Below are positions 54,379 through 63,288 of a stretch of DNA of 64,000 nucleotides, one piece after another. The stretch is taken from assembly GCA_016124895.1 (NCBI GenBank), contig WGMU01000018.1:107446-171445 (forward strand), given 5' to 3'. The translations under genes were made by a program, and so were the position numbers. The notes beneath the pieces were generated by a model, which saw nothing but the letters and a program-made list of their open reading frames with translations, made no database searches and had not been told where the DNA came from. The DNA comes from a bacterium. GTDB lineage: Bacteria > Planctomycetota > Planctomycetia > Planctomycetales > Planctomycetaceae. Position 1 is the first letter of the stretch; the number at the start of each line of letters is the position of its first letter.

Positions 54379-56325
54379 TCACATCCGCTCGGGAGCGTCA
54401 ATGCCCAGCAGCGTCAGGCCGAGCCTCAGCGTGCGGGACGTCAGGTCGCACAGCAGCAGGCGACTGGTTCGCAGCGACTCGTCTTCTTCATTCAAAACGT
54501 GACAATCGCGGAAAAACGCCGAAAACGAGTTGGCTGTCTCGAACAGGAACTGAGTCAGCAGATTCGGCCGCAACTCGGTCAGGATCGAACTGATGACGTC
54601 GCCAAAGCTCTGAATTTGAAGGACCAAAGCCCGTTCGCTCGGATGACTCAGAATAATCTTTGAGTTCGTCTGCCTCAGCGATTTGCGATCAATTCCGCCC
54701 TTCCGAAAGATGCCGTTCGTTCGCGCGTTCGCGTACTGAATGTACGCCGCTGTGTCGCCGGTCCGGGCGAGCATCTTGTCCCAACTGAAGACGTAATCGC
54801 TCTCCCGGTTATGGTGCAGGTCCGCATACTTGATGCCACCAATGCCAACGGCCTGAGCGACGTTGCGTCGCGTGTCCTCGTCGAGTTCGCCGTTCGGGTC
54901 GTTCTCAATGACAACGTCGTACGCGCGCGAAACCGCTTCGTCGAGCAGGCTTTCGAGGCCGACGGTGTCCCCCGACCGCGTTTTGAACGGTCGACCGTCG
55001 TCGCCGAGCACTGTGCCGAAGTTGACGTGCCGGAAGTCGACGCCGTCGTAACCCCAGCGTTTCGCCGTTTCAAACAGTAGCTTGAAATGCTCGCTCTGCC
55101 GCGTGTCGACCACATACAGCATCGCGTCGGCTGAGAATTCGTTGACACGGTACCGAATCGTGGCGAGGTCAGTTGTCGCGTAGTTAAATGCTCCATCCGA
55201 CTTCTGCACGATGAATGGCGCATCGTTGCCTTCGATGAAAACACAGACCGCGCCTTCGCTATCCGACGCCAGTCCGGAAGACTTCAGATCGGCGACGACG
55301 TCCGCCATCAGCGGCTGATAAAAACTCTCGCCGAGTGTCCTGTCGAACGTCACGCCCAGCTTCTGGTACACCGCGTCGAGCGCTTTGAGACACTCCGGCA
55401 GAAACTCGTCCCACAGCCGCCGGTTGGTTTCATCGCCCGCGTGCAGCTTCGCCGTTTCGTCGCGAGCCTGCCGCGCGATGTTCGGATACTCGGTCGCCAG
55501 CGCCGCGAGGGATTCGTCGCTGTCGACAGCGCGGATTTTCGACTCGGTTGATTGGCGAGTCTCGCGCAGGCCGTCGAGATCGCCGCGCAGCTTTTTGAGC
55601 GTCTTCTTCAGCGACTTCGGCTCCTCGCCGGACTGCTCGGCAGCGGTGATGCGTGCTTCGGCCGTCGCGATCAGCTCGTCAAGCTGCGGCAACTTCTGCT
55701 TCGCATCGTGATAGTCGGCAAGCTGATTAACCAGGCGATACAGCCGGGCGAGTTCTCCAACGGGATCGGCTTCATAAGCGGCCCGGTCAACGAAGTTCTG
55801 ATACCCGAAAATGATCATCCCGAACTGCGTACCCCAGTCACCGATATGGTTGTCCGAGATGACCTTGTGCCCGGCAAACCGCAGAATGTGGCACAGCGAG
55901 GCGCCGATGACCGAACTCCGCAGATGTCCGACGTGCATCGGCTTCGCGACGTTCGGCGATGAATAGTCGACGACGACGGTCTTTGGTTCGGCGACCGAAT
56001 CGCACCCGATCCGCTCGTCGCCGACCAGTTTCTGCACCAGTGCTTCCAGCCAGTCACTTTTCAGCCGCAGATTGATGAACCCTGGCCCGACGATCTCCGG
56101 CGGCTCGCACAGATCGTTGAGTTGAATGCTGTCGACGATCTGCTGCGCAAGTTCGCGCGGCGCCTTGCCAAGCGGCTTCGCCAGCGACATCGCACAGTTC
56201 GCCTGAAAGTCCCCGAACTTCGCATCCTGAGCTGGTCGAATCATCGCCAGTGCCGCTTCGACATCCGCCGTCAGATTCGCCAGAGCAGGACGGAAGCGTT
56301 CTTTAATTTCAGACAGTGCAGTCAT
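54379..56325 (-). CDS. argS: Arginyl-tRNA synthetase
   Basis: 648 residues; most bacterial ArgS are 550-590. The class I HIGH motif is HVGH at 131-134 in SPNVAKPMHVGHLRSSVIG. The N-terminal ADD-1-like domain and the C-terminal anticodon-binding domain (SFSAFFRDCHVLNEEDESLR and then LCDLTSRTLRLGLTLLGIDA) are recognisable; the KMSKS region is replaced by FKTRSGDTVGLESLLDEAV, as is common in ArgS. A charged helical insert of about 80 residues (ITAAEQSGEEPKSLKKTLKK through RAVDSDESLAALATE) lies in the catalytic half and accounts for the extra length. It attaches arginine to tRNA-Arg in the cytoplasm. Confidence 0.97.
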   Translation of the reverse strand: MTALSEIKERFRPALANLTADVEAALAMIRPAQDAKFGDFQANCAMSLAKPLGKAPRELAQQIVDSIQLNDLCEPPEIVGPGFINLRLKSDWLEALVQKLVGDERIGCDSVAEPKTVVVDYSSPNVAKPMHVGHLRSSVIGASLCHILRFAGHKVISDNHIGDWGTQFGMIIFGYQNFVDRAAYEADPVGELARLYRLVNQLADYHDAKQKLPQLDELIATAEARITAAEQSGEEPKSLKKTLKKLRGDLDGLRETRQSTESKIRAVDSDESLAALATEYPNIARQARDETAKLHAGDETNRRLWDEFLPECLKALDAVYQKLGVTFDRTLGESFYQPLMADVVADLKSSGLASDSEGAVCVFIEGNDAPFIVQKSDGAFNYATTDLATIRYRVNEFSADAMLYVVDTRQSEHFKLLFETAKRWGYDGVDFRHVNFGTVLGDDGRPFKTRSGDTVGLESLLDEAVSRAYDVVIENDPNGELDEDTRRNVAQAVGIGGIKYADLHHNRESDYVFSWDKMLARTGDTAAYIQYANARTNGIFRKGGIDRKSLRQTNSKIILSHPSERALVLQIQSFGDVISSILTELRPNLLTQFLFETANSFSAFFRDCHVLNEEDESLRTSRLLLCDLTSRTLRLGLTLLGIDAPERM

Positions 56326-56625
56326 TGTCGGATTTCAGATGGAATAAGGGGAAACAGGAACAACGCGCTGGTTCGTGAGCAAAAGCGTCAACTCATCGGC
56401 GAGCAACACAGGCGACAACGTTTTGAAACCAGTCTGCAGGCACGTGTGCCACTGGCTCTGCCAATGCTGACGGAAGCGGACGCACCGGCAGAGCCAGTGG
56501 CACAGGCGGGACGCGCTGACTCGCAGGATGCCAGCCCCATGACGCCGTAGCGTGGCGGTCGCAATCGCTGCCGACAATCCAACAAACCGCGAGTGTCTCC
56601 GAACACGAGAGACGTCCGGAACACT
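56326..56625. other. Intergenic region argS / rsfS
   Basis: No gene in these 300 bp. It holds a perfect member of the GTGCCACTG palindrome family (56446-56503). Confidence 0.5.
56446..56503. repeat. GTGCCACTG-family palindrome upstream of argS
   Basis: GTGCCACTGGCTCTGCC (56446-56462) and its exact reverse complement (56487-56503) surround a 24-bp loop. It is the shortest clean copy of the family also found in recC and at 14682-14760. Confidence 0.9.
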
Positions 56626-57099
56626 CTATTCGGCAGGCGAATCCGCGGCCACTTCGTCAGACGCCGAGCCCGAAGCATTCGGCACCGGCCGGCCGGTCGC
56701 CCACTCAACCCGGCGGGCATCAGCCCACAGGCCTTCGAGGTCGTACAGCTCGCGACCTTCCGGCGTGAAGACGTGCAGGACCGCGTCGCCGTAGTCGCGC
56801 AGCAGCCAGACACTGGCTGCGTCATCTCCTTCGCCACCGAGCTTCCGCAGTCCGCGCTTCTTCATCACGCGGTCAGCTTCTTCCGCCATCGCGTTCATCT
56901 GGCGATTGCTCGTCGCGGTCGTGATCACGAAATAGTCGACGATCGGCGTGATTTTGCGCATATCGAGCAGCAGCGTGTCCTGGCCCCGGTAATCGCTGGC
57001 AATCTGAGCCAGCAGTTTTGCGTTCGCCAGACCATCGTTGACCTGATCTGTACCGGATTCCGCCATCTGAAGACCGGGTTCTTCCTGCATCTCTAACAT
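56626..57099 (-). CDS. rsfS: Ribosome silencing factor RsfS (Iojap/YbeB)
   Basis: 157 residues; the start could also be the ATG at 57090 or 57066, as no strong SD decides. The Iojap core is seen: LLDMRKITPIVDYFVITTAT, SNRQMNAMAEEADRVMKKRG, DAASVWLLRDYGDAVLHVF and GRELYDLEGLWADARRVEW. The ending GRPVPNASGSASDEVAADSP is a low-complexity tail outside the family core. RsfS binds L14 and blocks subunit joining in poor nutrients. It lies just downstream of the pyrophosphatase gene's operon block on the same strand. Confidence 0.94.
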   Translation of the reverse strand: MLEMQEEPGLQMAESGTDQVNDGLANAKLLAQIASDYRGQDTLLLDMRKITPIVDYFVITTATSNRQMNAMAEEADRVMKKRGLRKLGGEGDDAASVWLLRDYGDAVLHVFTPEGRELYDLEGLWADARRVEWATGRPVPNASGSASDEVAADSPAE

Positions 57100-57157
57100 T
57101 TTGATCTGATGTCGCCTCAGGCAGCCTGTCGGCCACCTCTCAATTCAAAAACTCAAA

Positions 57158-59740
57158 CTACATGAAATTCACGAGCGAATACTTCACGACCAGCCCGGCA
57201 AACACCACCGAAACCATGCTCATCAGCTTGATCAGAATATTGAGGCTCGGGCCGCTGGTATCCTTGAACGGATCGCCGACCGTGTCGCCGACGACCGTTG
57301 CTTTATGCGCCACCGTGCCCTTACCGCCGTGAGCACCAGCTTCGATGTACTTTTTGGCGTTGTCCCAGGCGCCGCCTGAGTTAGCCATCATGATCGCGAC
57401 AGCGAATCCTGACGTCAGGCCGCCGGCAAGCATCCCCATGACTCCACCAACACCGAGCAGCAGTCCAACGACGATGGGAACAACGAGACCGAGAACCGAC
57501 GGGAGGATCATTTCCCGCTGCGCCGCAGCCGTACTGATCGCGACACATGACGCGTATTCCGGTTCGGCGGTCCCTTCCATAATCCCAGGGATCTCGCGGA
57601 ACTGCCGTCGCACTTCTTCCACCATCGATCCCGCCGCTCGACCGACTGCCTTCATCGTCATCGCGCAGAACACGAAGGCCAGCATCACGCCCATGAACAT
57701 GCCGACCAGCACCCGTGGGTTCATGATGCTGACATTGTAAAAGCGAGCGAAATCCGGAATCGTCGCCTGGCCAGGGGCATTGGCGACAACAAAGCCATTG
57801 GCTTTCAGCGAGGCCAGATCGATGTTGTCTGCCGTGCTGCCTGGCTCAGACGCCATCAGCGTTCCCAGCGGACTGCTGGCCGGCAGCGGCGCGTCCGGCA
57901 TGACGAGCCAGGTTTCTAGTTTCTCATCGGTCTTGAGTGCGATGACTCCGCGACCAACTTTAATAATCGACGCGTTGTCGTACGAATTCGTCACGGCTTT
58001 GATCTGATTCTCAAACGGCTGCGCCCACCGCTCGAAGCCGACACGGACCTCTTCGACATAGGCCGCCAGCAGGGCGAGGGCCGTCAGCGCTGCGGAACCA
58101 ATTGCAAAGCCCTTACCAGTTGCGGCCGTCGTATTTCCGAGGCTGTCGAGAGCATCGGTTCGCTGCCGTACAGACGGGTCCTGTTTGCTCATTTCCGCGT
58201 TGCCACCGGCGTTGTCTGCGATCGGCCCGTAAGCGTCGGTCGCCAGCGTAATTCCCAGCGTGCTGAGCATCCCAACGGCTGCGATCGCGACGCCGTACAG
58301 CCCCATCGCAAAGACGCGTGAGTCGTCATAGTTGAATCCGCTGCAGGTACCGAATGCCGCCAGAATTGCGACTCCGATGACAACAATCGGCACCCAGACG
58401 CTGTAAAAACCTTCGGCGATTCCCGCGATAATAACCGTCGCCGGCCCGGTCACACCCTGATCGGCGATGCGTCGCGTCGGAGCGTATTCCTCGCTGGTTG
58501 AGTACTCAGTCCACCGGCCGATAATCACGCCGGCAGACAGGCCGATCACAATGGCCCAGAAGACTCCAAAGAGCGCCGACCTCTGCGGCAGCATCGAGTC
58601 TTCCGGAATCCCTGCGGACTGCGACGGGACGACGAGCATCAGATAAACGAGGCCGGCCGCGACAACCGCCACCAGAACGCTGCTGATATTGATGCCTTTT
58701 CCCAGTGCTGCCAGCAAAGTTTTCTGAGAGGCTCCTTCCTCGGTTCGCACCAGAAAGATGCCGAAGATCGACACCAGAATTCCGGCGGCCGCCAGCACCA
58801 TCGGCAGCAGCAGCGTCATGTACTGCATTTTCGGGTAACCGGCGAATGCTGCGACGCCGAGCGCGGCGCTGGCGAGAATCGAGCCGCAGTAGGACTCGTA
58901 AAGGTCAGCTCCCATACCGGCAACGTCGCCGACGTTATCACCGACGTTGTCAGCAATAGTGGCAGGATTCCGCGGATCGTCTTCCGGAATACCCGCTTCA
59001 ACCTTACCGACCAGGTCAGCGCCGACATCCGCAGCCTTCGTAAAGATGCCGCCGCCGACGCGTGCAAACAGCGCCTGGGAACTGGCACCCATCCCGAAAC
59101 ACAGCATCGTGACGGTGATCTCTTCAAGGTGCATGTCCGGGGCGACCCAGTTCAGCACAGCGAACCAGACGCAGATATCGAGCAGCCCGAGACCAACGAC
59201 CACGAGACCCATGACGGCACCGCTGCGGAAGGCAACCTGCAGTCCCTGATTGAGCGACTTCTTTGCACCTTCGGCCGTCCGCGAACTGGCCAGTGTGGCG
59301 GTCTTCATGCCGAACCAGCCGGCGAGACCAGAGAAGAATCCGCCGGTGACAAAGGCGAACGGAACCCACGGCGACTGAGCATGAAACACGAACGCGACCA
59401 CTGCCAGCAGGACACACACGACGACGAAAAAGATTGTGACGATTTTGTACTGCTGCCGCAGATACGCGTCGGCCCCCTGTCGGACGTTCTCGGCAATATG
59501 AATCATCAGGTCGGTCCCCTCATCCTGGGCGACCATCCATTTGAAAAACTTCAGCGCGAAGAACAGAGCGATCAGGGCTCCGGTCAGGCTGAACGCCCAG
59601 CCAAACACAATGGGCGTCTGGTCCAGACTCTCTCCCCCTTCGGCGGCGGAGAGGACTTCGGGCGAGAGCAGAATCCCGAAGATGGCGAGCAGGCAAAGCG
59701 AGAGAGAACGTACGACGGAAGCACTCGAAAGTCGGTTCAT
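57158..59740 (-). CDS. hppA: Membrane-bound K+-dependent pyrophosphatase (H+ or Na+ pumping)
   Basis: 860 residues from the ATG at 59740, chosen because a signal/helix follows directly ([20 protein letters not shown]); an upstream ATG at 59836 is possible. About 15-16 membrane helices. The substrate-binding block [20 protein letters not shown] and then [20 protein letters not shown] is intact. The cation-selectivity site reads [10 protein letters not shown]: alanine here (K in K+-independent types) indicates a K+-dependent enzyme. [20 protein letters not shown] and the C-terminal [20 protein letters not shown] are also conserved. A soluble insert of roughly 90 residues ([20 protein letters not shown] onward) separates two helices in the middle. 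Whether it pumps H+ or Na+ cannot be decided from this reading. Confidence 0.95.
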   Translation of the reverse strand: MNRLSSASVVRSLSLCLLAIFGILLSPEVLSAAEGGESLDQTPIVFGWAFSLTGALIALFFALKFFKWMVAQDEGTDLMIHIAENVRQGADAYLRQQYKIVTIFFVVVCVLLAVVAFVFHAQSPWVPFAFVTGGFFSGLAGWFGMKTATLASSRTAEGAKKSLNQGLQVAFRSGAVMGLVVVGLGLLDICVWFAVLNWVAPDMHLEEITVTMLCFGMGASSQALFARVGGGIFTKAADVGADLVGKVEAGIPEDDPRNPATIADNVGDNVGDVAGMGADLYESYCGSILASAALGVAAFAGYPKMQYMTLLLPMVLAAAGILVSIFGIFLVRTEEGASQKTLLAALGKGINISSVLVAVVAAGLVYLMLVVPSQSAGIPEDSMLPQRSALFGVFWAIVIGLSAGVIIGRWTEYSTSEEYAPTRRIADQGVTGPATVIIAGIAEGFYSVWVPIVVIGVAILAAFGTCSGFNYDDSRVFAMGLYGVAIAAVGMLSTLGITLATDAYGPIADNAGGNAEMSKQDPSVRQRTDALDSLGNTTAATGKGFAIGSAALTALALLAAYVEEVRVGFERWAQPFENQIKAVTNSYDNASIIKVGRGVIALKTDEKLETWLVMPDAPLPASSPLGTLMASEPGSTADNIDLASLKANGFVVANAPGQATIPDFARFYNVSIMNPRVLVGMFMGVMLAFVFCAMTMKAVGRAAGSMVEEVRRQFREIPGIMEGTAEPEYASCVAISTAAAQREMILPSVLGLVVPIVVGLLLGVGGVMGMLAGGLTSGFAVAIMMANSGGAWDNAKKYIEAGAHGGKGTVAHKATVVGDTVGDPFKDTSGPSLNILIKLMSMVSVVFAGLVVKYSLVNFM

Positions 59741-59970
59741 CCTGATGATTTCACTTGCTGCTGAACGGAGGGCGGTGGCAGGTGAGACTCCAGTCGTTCG
59801 TGACCGGAGTTCGGAGACTAACGCGTGACCTGACATCCAACGGTCTGAGTTTTCCGGTTCCGGACGACCTGGCCGCGCGAGTGTAGCCCGGCGTTTTTCG
59901 ATTTGTCAACGAGCGTGAACAGGCCGCGAAGACTGACTTCAGAGCCGGACACAAGCCTGAGCAGAGCAAC

Positions 59971-60001
59971 AAAAAACGGCCTGATCGTCAACGACCAGGC
60001 C
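59971..60001 (-). terminator. Rho-independent terminator of fusA
   Basis: On the minus strand GGCCTGGTCGT pairs with ACGATCAGGCC (60001-59991 with 59988-59978) around a tiny loop and is followed by TTTTTT (59976-59971). It lies 58 bp downstream of the fusA stop. Confidence 0.85.
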
Positions 60002-60058
60002 GCTGTTTCGTCTGTTTGTCCCGCCTGCCAGACGGCGTTTGAGTCCAGCAGACAACGA

Positions 60059-62173
60059 TCAGGCCATCGCCATTCGCTCTTCTTTTTCTTTCCGGCGACG
60101 CTCAACTACTTCTTCCTGGACATTCTTTGGAACTTGCCGGTACTTCAGAAACTCCATCGAAAACTGGCCTTTGCCCTGCGTCATCGATCGCAGTTCGTTG
60201 GCGTAGTCGAACATTTCGGCCAGCGGTACTTCGGCCAGAATCACACACGCGTTAATCTGAGCTTCCGTCGAGACGATCATGCCGCGTTTACTGGAAACGT
60301 GACCGCAGATCGCTCCCTGGAACTCGTCCGGAGCTTCGATTTCGAGCTTCATAATCGGCTCAAGCAGGGCCATCCCCGCCTTTTTCAGCGTCTCGCGTCC
60401 GCAACCCTGACCAGCAATCTTGAACGCCATTTCGGACGAGTCGACTTCGTGGTAGCTACCGTCTTCGATCACCCATTCGGCACCGACGACTTCACACTCG
60501 CAGAGCGGCCCCTTGTCCATGCACAAACGCAGGCCCTGCTCGATCGGCGGAATATACTCCTTGGGGATACGCCCCTGCGTGACCTTATTCGTAAAGACGA
60601 ACGGAGCTTCGGCATCCTCGCCCAGCGGCACCAGTTTGCCGACCATGTGAGCGTACTGGCCGGAACCACCGGTCTGCTTCTTGTGCTTGTAGTTGAATTC
60701 GACCTGCTTGGTCGGCATTTCGCGGTAAGCAACCTTCGGCTCACCGACAAGCACCTCGACGTTGTACTCGCGCTTCATCCGTTCGATGTAGACTTCCAGA
60801 TGTAGCTGGCCCATGCCGGCAATCACGGTCTGGTTCGTTTCCGGATCGGTAAAGACACGGAACGTCGGATCCTCACGGCGGAACCTTTCGAGTGCCTTGC
60901 CGAGCCGGTCCGAGCCCTCGCGGGTCATCGGCTCGACAGACAGACGCAGCACCGCTTCCGGCACAAAGATATTTTCAAGAGCGATATTCGCATTGCCGCC
61001 GCAGAACGTGTCACCGGACGCGCAGTCGACGCCGACGATGGCAATGATGTCTCCGGGGCCGGCTGAGTCAATTTCCTCGCGGTCGTTTGCGTGCATTCGC
61101 AGCAGGCGACCAAAGCGGGTCTTCTTGCCCGTTCGAGCGTTGTTGTAGCTTTCGCCCTTCCTGATCTCCCCCTGATAGATACGGCAGAAGGTCAACTGTC
61201 CGAACTGCTCAAGCACTGTCTTGAAGGCCATCGTGACGAGTGGAGCGTTTTCGTCCGGCTTCAGTTCGATCGGCGTGCCTTTACCCTCTTCGTCCAGATT
61301 ATCGAGATCCTGCGCCATGACATGCCGGTCGAGCGGTGACGGCAGATACTCGACAACAGCGTCCAGCAGCTCCTGAACACCGCAGTTGCGATAGGCTGTC
61401 CCCATCAGCACAGGGGTGATTTCCTGAGAGAGCGTTGCCTGGCGGATAATCCGCTGCAGGTCGGCGAGTTCCGGCTCCTGCTCTTCCAGCAGAGCTACCA
61501 TCAGGTCGTCGTCGAACAGCGACAGCGCTTCCAGCATATGTGTCCGCGCTTCCTGAGCCTCGTCGACGAGGTCGTCCGGAATGGGCTTGCGAACGACTGT
61601 TTCGCCCTTTTCGCCTTCAAAATAGACGGCATCCATCGACAGCAGATCGACGACGCCGACGAAATTCATCTCGGCACCGATCGCAATCTGCAGCGGAACC
61701 GGCGTCACACCGAGCTTCTCTTCGATCTGTTTGATGACCTTTTTCGGATTCGCACCGGTGCGGTCCATCTTGTTGATGAACGCAATGCGCGGAACGCCGT
61801 AACGTTTCATCTGACGGTCGACGGTCAGCGACTGACTCTGCACACCGCCCACGGCGCACAGTACAAGCACCGCTCCGTCGAGCACACGCAGCGAACGTTC
61901 CACTTCAACGGTGAAGTCAACGTGTCCCGGCGTGTCGATGACGTTGATCGGGTGCCCGTTCCATTCCACGCGGGTACAGGCGGACTGGATCGTGATGCCA
62001 CGCTCACGCTCCAGATCCATGAAGTCCATCGTGGCTCCGCCGTCGTCACCCTTCACTTCCCGGGTCTTATGGATACGCCCCGAGTAGTAAAGGATACGCT
62101 CAGTCAGAGTCGTCTTTCCCGAGTCGATATGAGCCGAGATGCCGATGTTGCGGAGTTTGGAAAGGTCTTTCAT
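60059..62173 (-). CDS. fusA: Elongation factor G
   Basis: 704 residues from the ATG at 62173, giving MKDLSKLRNIGISAHIDSGK; the frame is open further upstream but the family start fits here. GTPase motifs: G1 AHIDSGKTT, G2 RGITIQSACTRV, G3 DTPGHVDF, G4 NKMD. Domains II-V follow, including GSGQYAHMVGKLVPLGED in domain IV and YEYANELRSMTQGKGQFSME-like sequence (seen as FDYANELRSMTQGKGQFSME) in domain V. Translocates tRNA and mRNA during elongation. It appears alone, not in the str operon with rpsL/rpsG/tuf; planctomycetes often hold several EF-G paralogues, so this could be one of them. A strong terminator follows. Confidence 0.95.
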   Translation of the reverse strand: MKDLSKLRNIGISAHIDSGKTTLTERILYYSGRIHKTREVKGDDGGATMDFMDLERERGITIQSACTRVEWNGHPINVIDTPGHVDFTVEVERSLRVLDGAVLVLCAVGGVQSQSLTVDRQMKRYGVPRIAFINKMDRTGANPKKVIKQIEEKLGVTPVPLQIAIGAEMNFVGVVDLLSMDAVYFEGEKGETVVRKPIPDDLVDEAQEARTHMLEALSLFDDDLMVALLEEQEPELADLQRIIRQATLSQEITPVLMGTAYRNCGVQELLDAVVEYLPSPLDRHVMAQDLDNLDEEGKGTPIELKPDENAPLVTMAFKTVLEQFGQLTFCRIYQGEIRKGESYNNARTGKKTRFGRLLRMHANDREEIDSAGPGDIIAIVGVDCASGDTFCGGNANIALENIFVPEAVLRLSVEPMTREGSDRLGKALERFRREDPTFRVFTDPETNQTVIAGMGQLHLEVYIERMKREYNVEVLVGEPKVAYREMPTKQVEFNYKHKKQTGGSGQYAHMVGKLVPLGEDAEAPFVFTNKVTQGRIPKEYIPPIEQGLRLCMDKGPLCECEVVGAEWVIEDGSYHEVDSSEMAFKIAGQGCGRETLKKAGMALLEPIMKLEIEAPDEFQGAICGHVSSKRGMIVSTEAQINACVILAEVPLAEMFDYANELRSMTQGKGQFSMEFLKYRQVPKNVQEEVVERRRKEKEERMAMA

Positions 62174-62744
62174 TGCTGTGAACCTGAAACGAAGCCGTTT
62201 CGACTGAATCCAGTTCGACGGTCGCCGCCTGGGGACGCTTCGCGTCGAAAACGATGGACCGGGGATTCCTGACCACCAGGACTCCCAAACATTGAGACCG
62301 CAACAGGCAGCCTCAACACCACAGATCGGCACTGTTCCCAACAGGACCGAATCCTCATCAGCACTGATTGACGACGCGAACACGCCGCCGAAAATGTGTC
62401 ACGATGCACGTTCCACGCACCGGGCACACGGAGAAAACACACTCTCTGGGGACAATCAAGGGAATGCCAGCCAGAAGATGCGATGAACCATCCTGCGATT
62501 TGCCGCCGGGGCAGCACCAGGACGTCCAGCGCGGGCTCGCATGCTCAGGTGGGATGGCTCGAAGCGGGGCAGCTCACAATCAGAGATTTCACCGCGACTC
62601 GACGCTTGATGCCGATTTCTGAGCCAGACCGCGTTCGGTGGGACGCGGAATACTATCGAGCGTCTCCTTCATACGGAACAGCAAATGCCCCCAAAACCCG
62701 GAGGTTCCTTCAAACCTCACCGCTGATCAGGGAGGGCCGGAGAC
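62174..62744. other. Intergenic region fusA / transposase remnant
   Basis: No gene is supported in these 571 bp. Short frames here lack similarity and good codon use. A GAGGTT-ccttca-AACCTC hairpin lies near 62700-62718. The fusA promoter should lie in the left part. Confidence 0.45.
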
Positions 62745-63288
62745 TCATCGACGTTTGCCGACGCGTGCGGGACTGCGACGGGGTGCGGGACAGGGTTTGT
62801 GATTATGCGGGTGCGGGTTTCTGCAGGGGGAGCGGAGGCCGGTGCGGGTGGTTGGACGGGATGACCAGAACGAATCGAGCGGCTCGCTGGTGCTCAGTTT
62901 GTCGGCTTTGAGTTGCAGCATCGCTTCGCTGCCGGGCTCGCTCCAGAATTTTTCGCTGCCTTTGATCCGCTGGTTCAGCTCCTTGACCGTGGACTCCATG
63001 TGGCTGCTGGTGATCGGCAGGCCGGCCCGGCGGTAGCGGGCATAGTCCATCCGCGACTGCCGGTTCTCAAAGTACCGCAGTGTCGTCCACACGATCACGC
63101 GGACGCTCGTGGCGCCGTCGTTGTCGGTTGGCTGAGTTCGGTGGCCCGTTCGCGGACGGCGGCGATCACCCGCTCGACCTGACTGCTCCAGATCCAGATG
63201 ACCCACTGTGCGTAGACCGGCCAGCGCTGGGCCAGTGTCCTCCCCGCCATCGCCGCGGCGTAGACGTACGTCACAGCGTGGATGTGAC
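62745..63288 (-). pseudogene. Frameshifted C-terminal fragment of an IS transposase
   Basis: Read on the minus strand from about 63288: HAVTYVYAAAMAGRTLAQRW, PVYAQWVIWIWSSQVERVIA, AVRERATELSQP in one frame. The frame then breaks near 63130 and continues in another: VIVWTTLRYFENRQSRMDYA, RYRRAGLPITSSHMESTVKE, LNQRIKGSEKFWSEPGSEAM, LQLKADKLSTSEPLDSFWSS. The 'RMdYarYRraGLPitSs..Es.vK' block is the conserved C-terminal part of an ISKra4/IS66-like transposase common in planctomycetes (family not certain). The N-terminal catalytic part is missing, and it abuts the truncated Cas4 gene directly, so it is a relic. Confidence 0.75.

Noticed and set aside
62396..62911. 171-codon plus-strand frame at the right end
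   Set aside because: It crosses the transposase remnant antisense and lacks similarity or a ribosome site.
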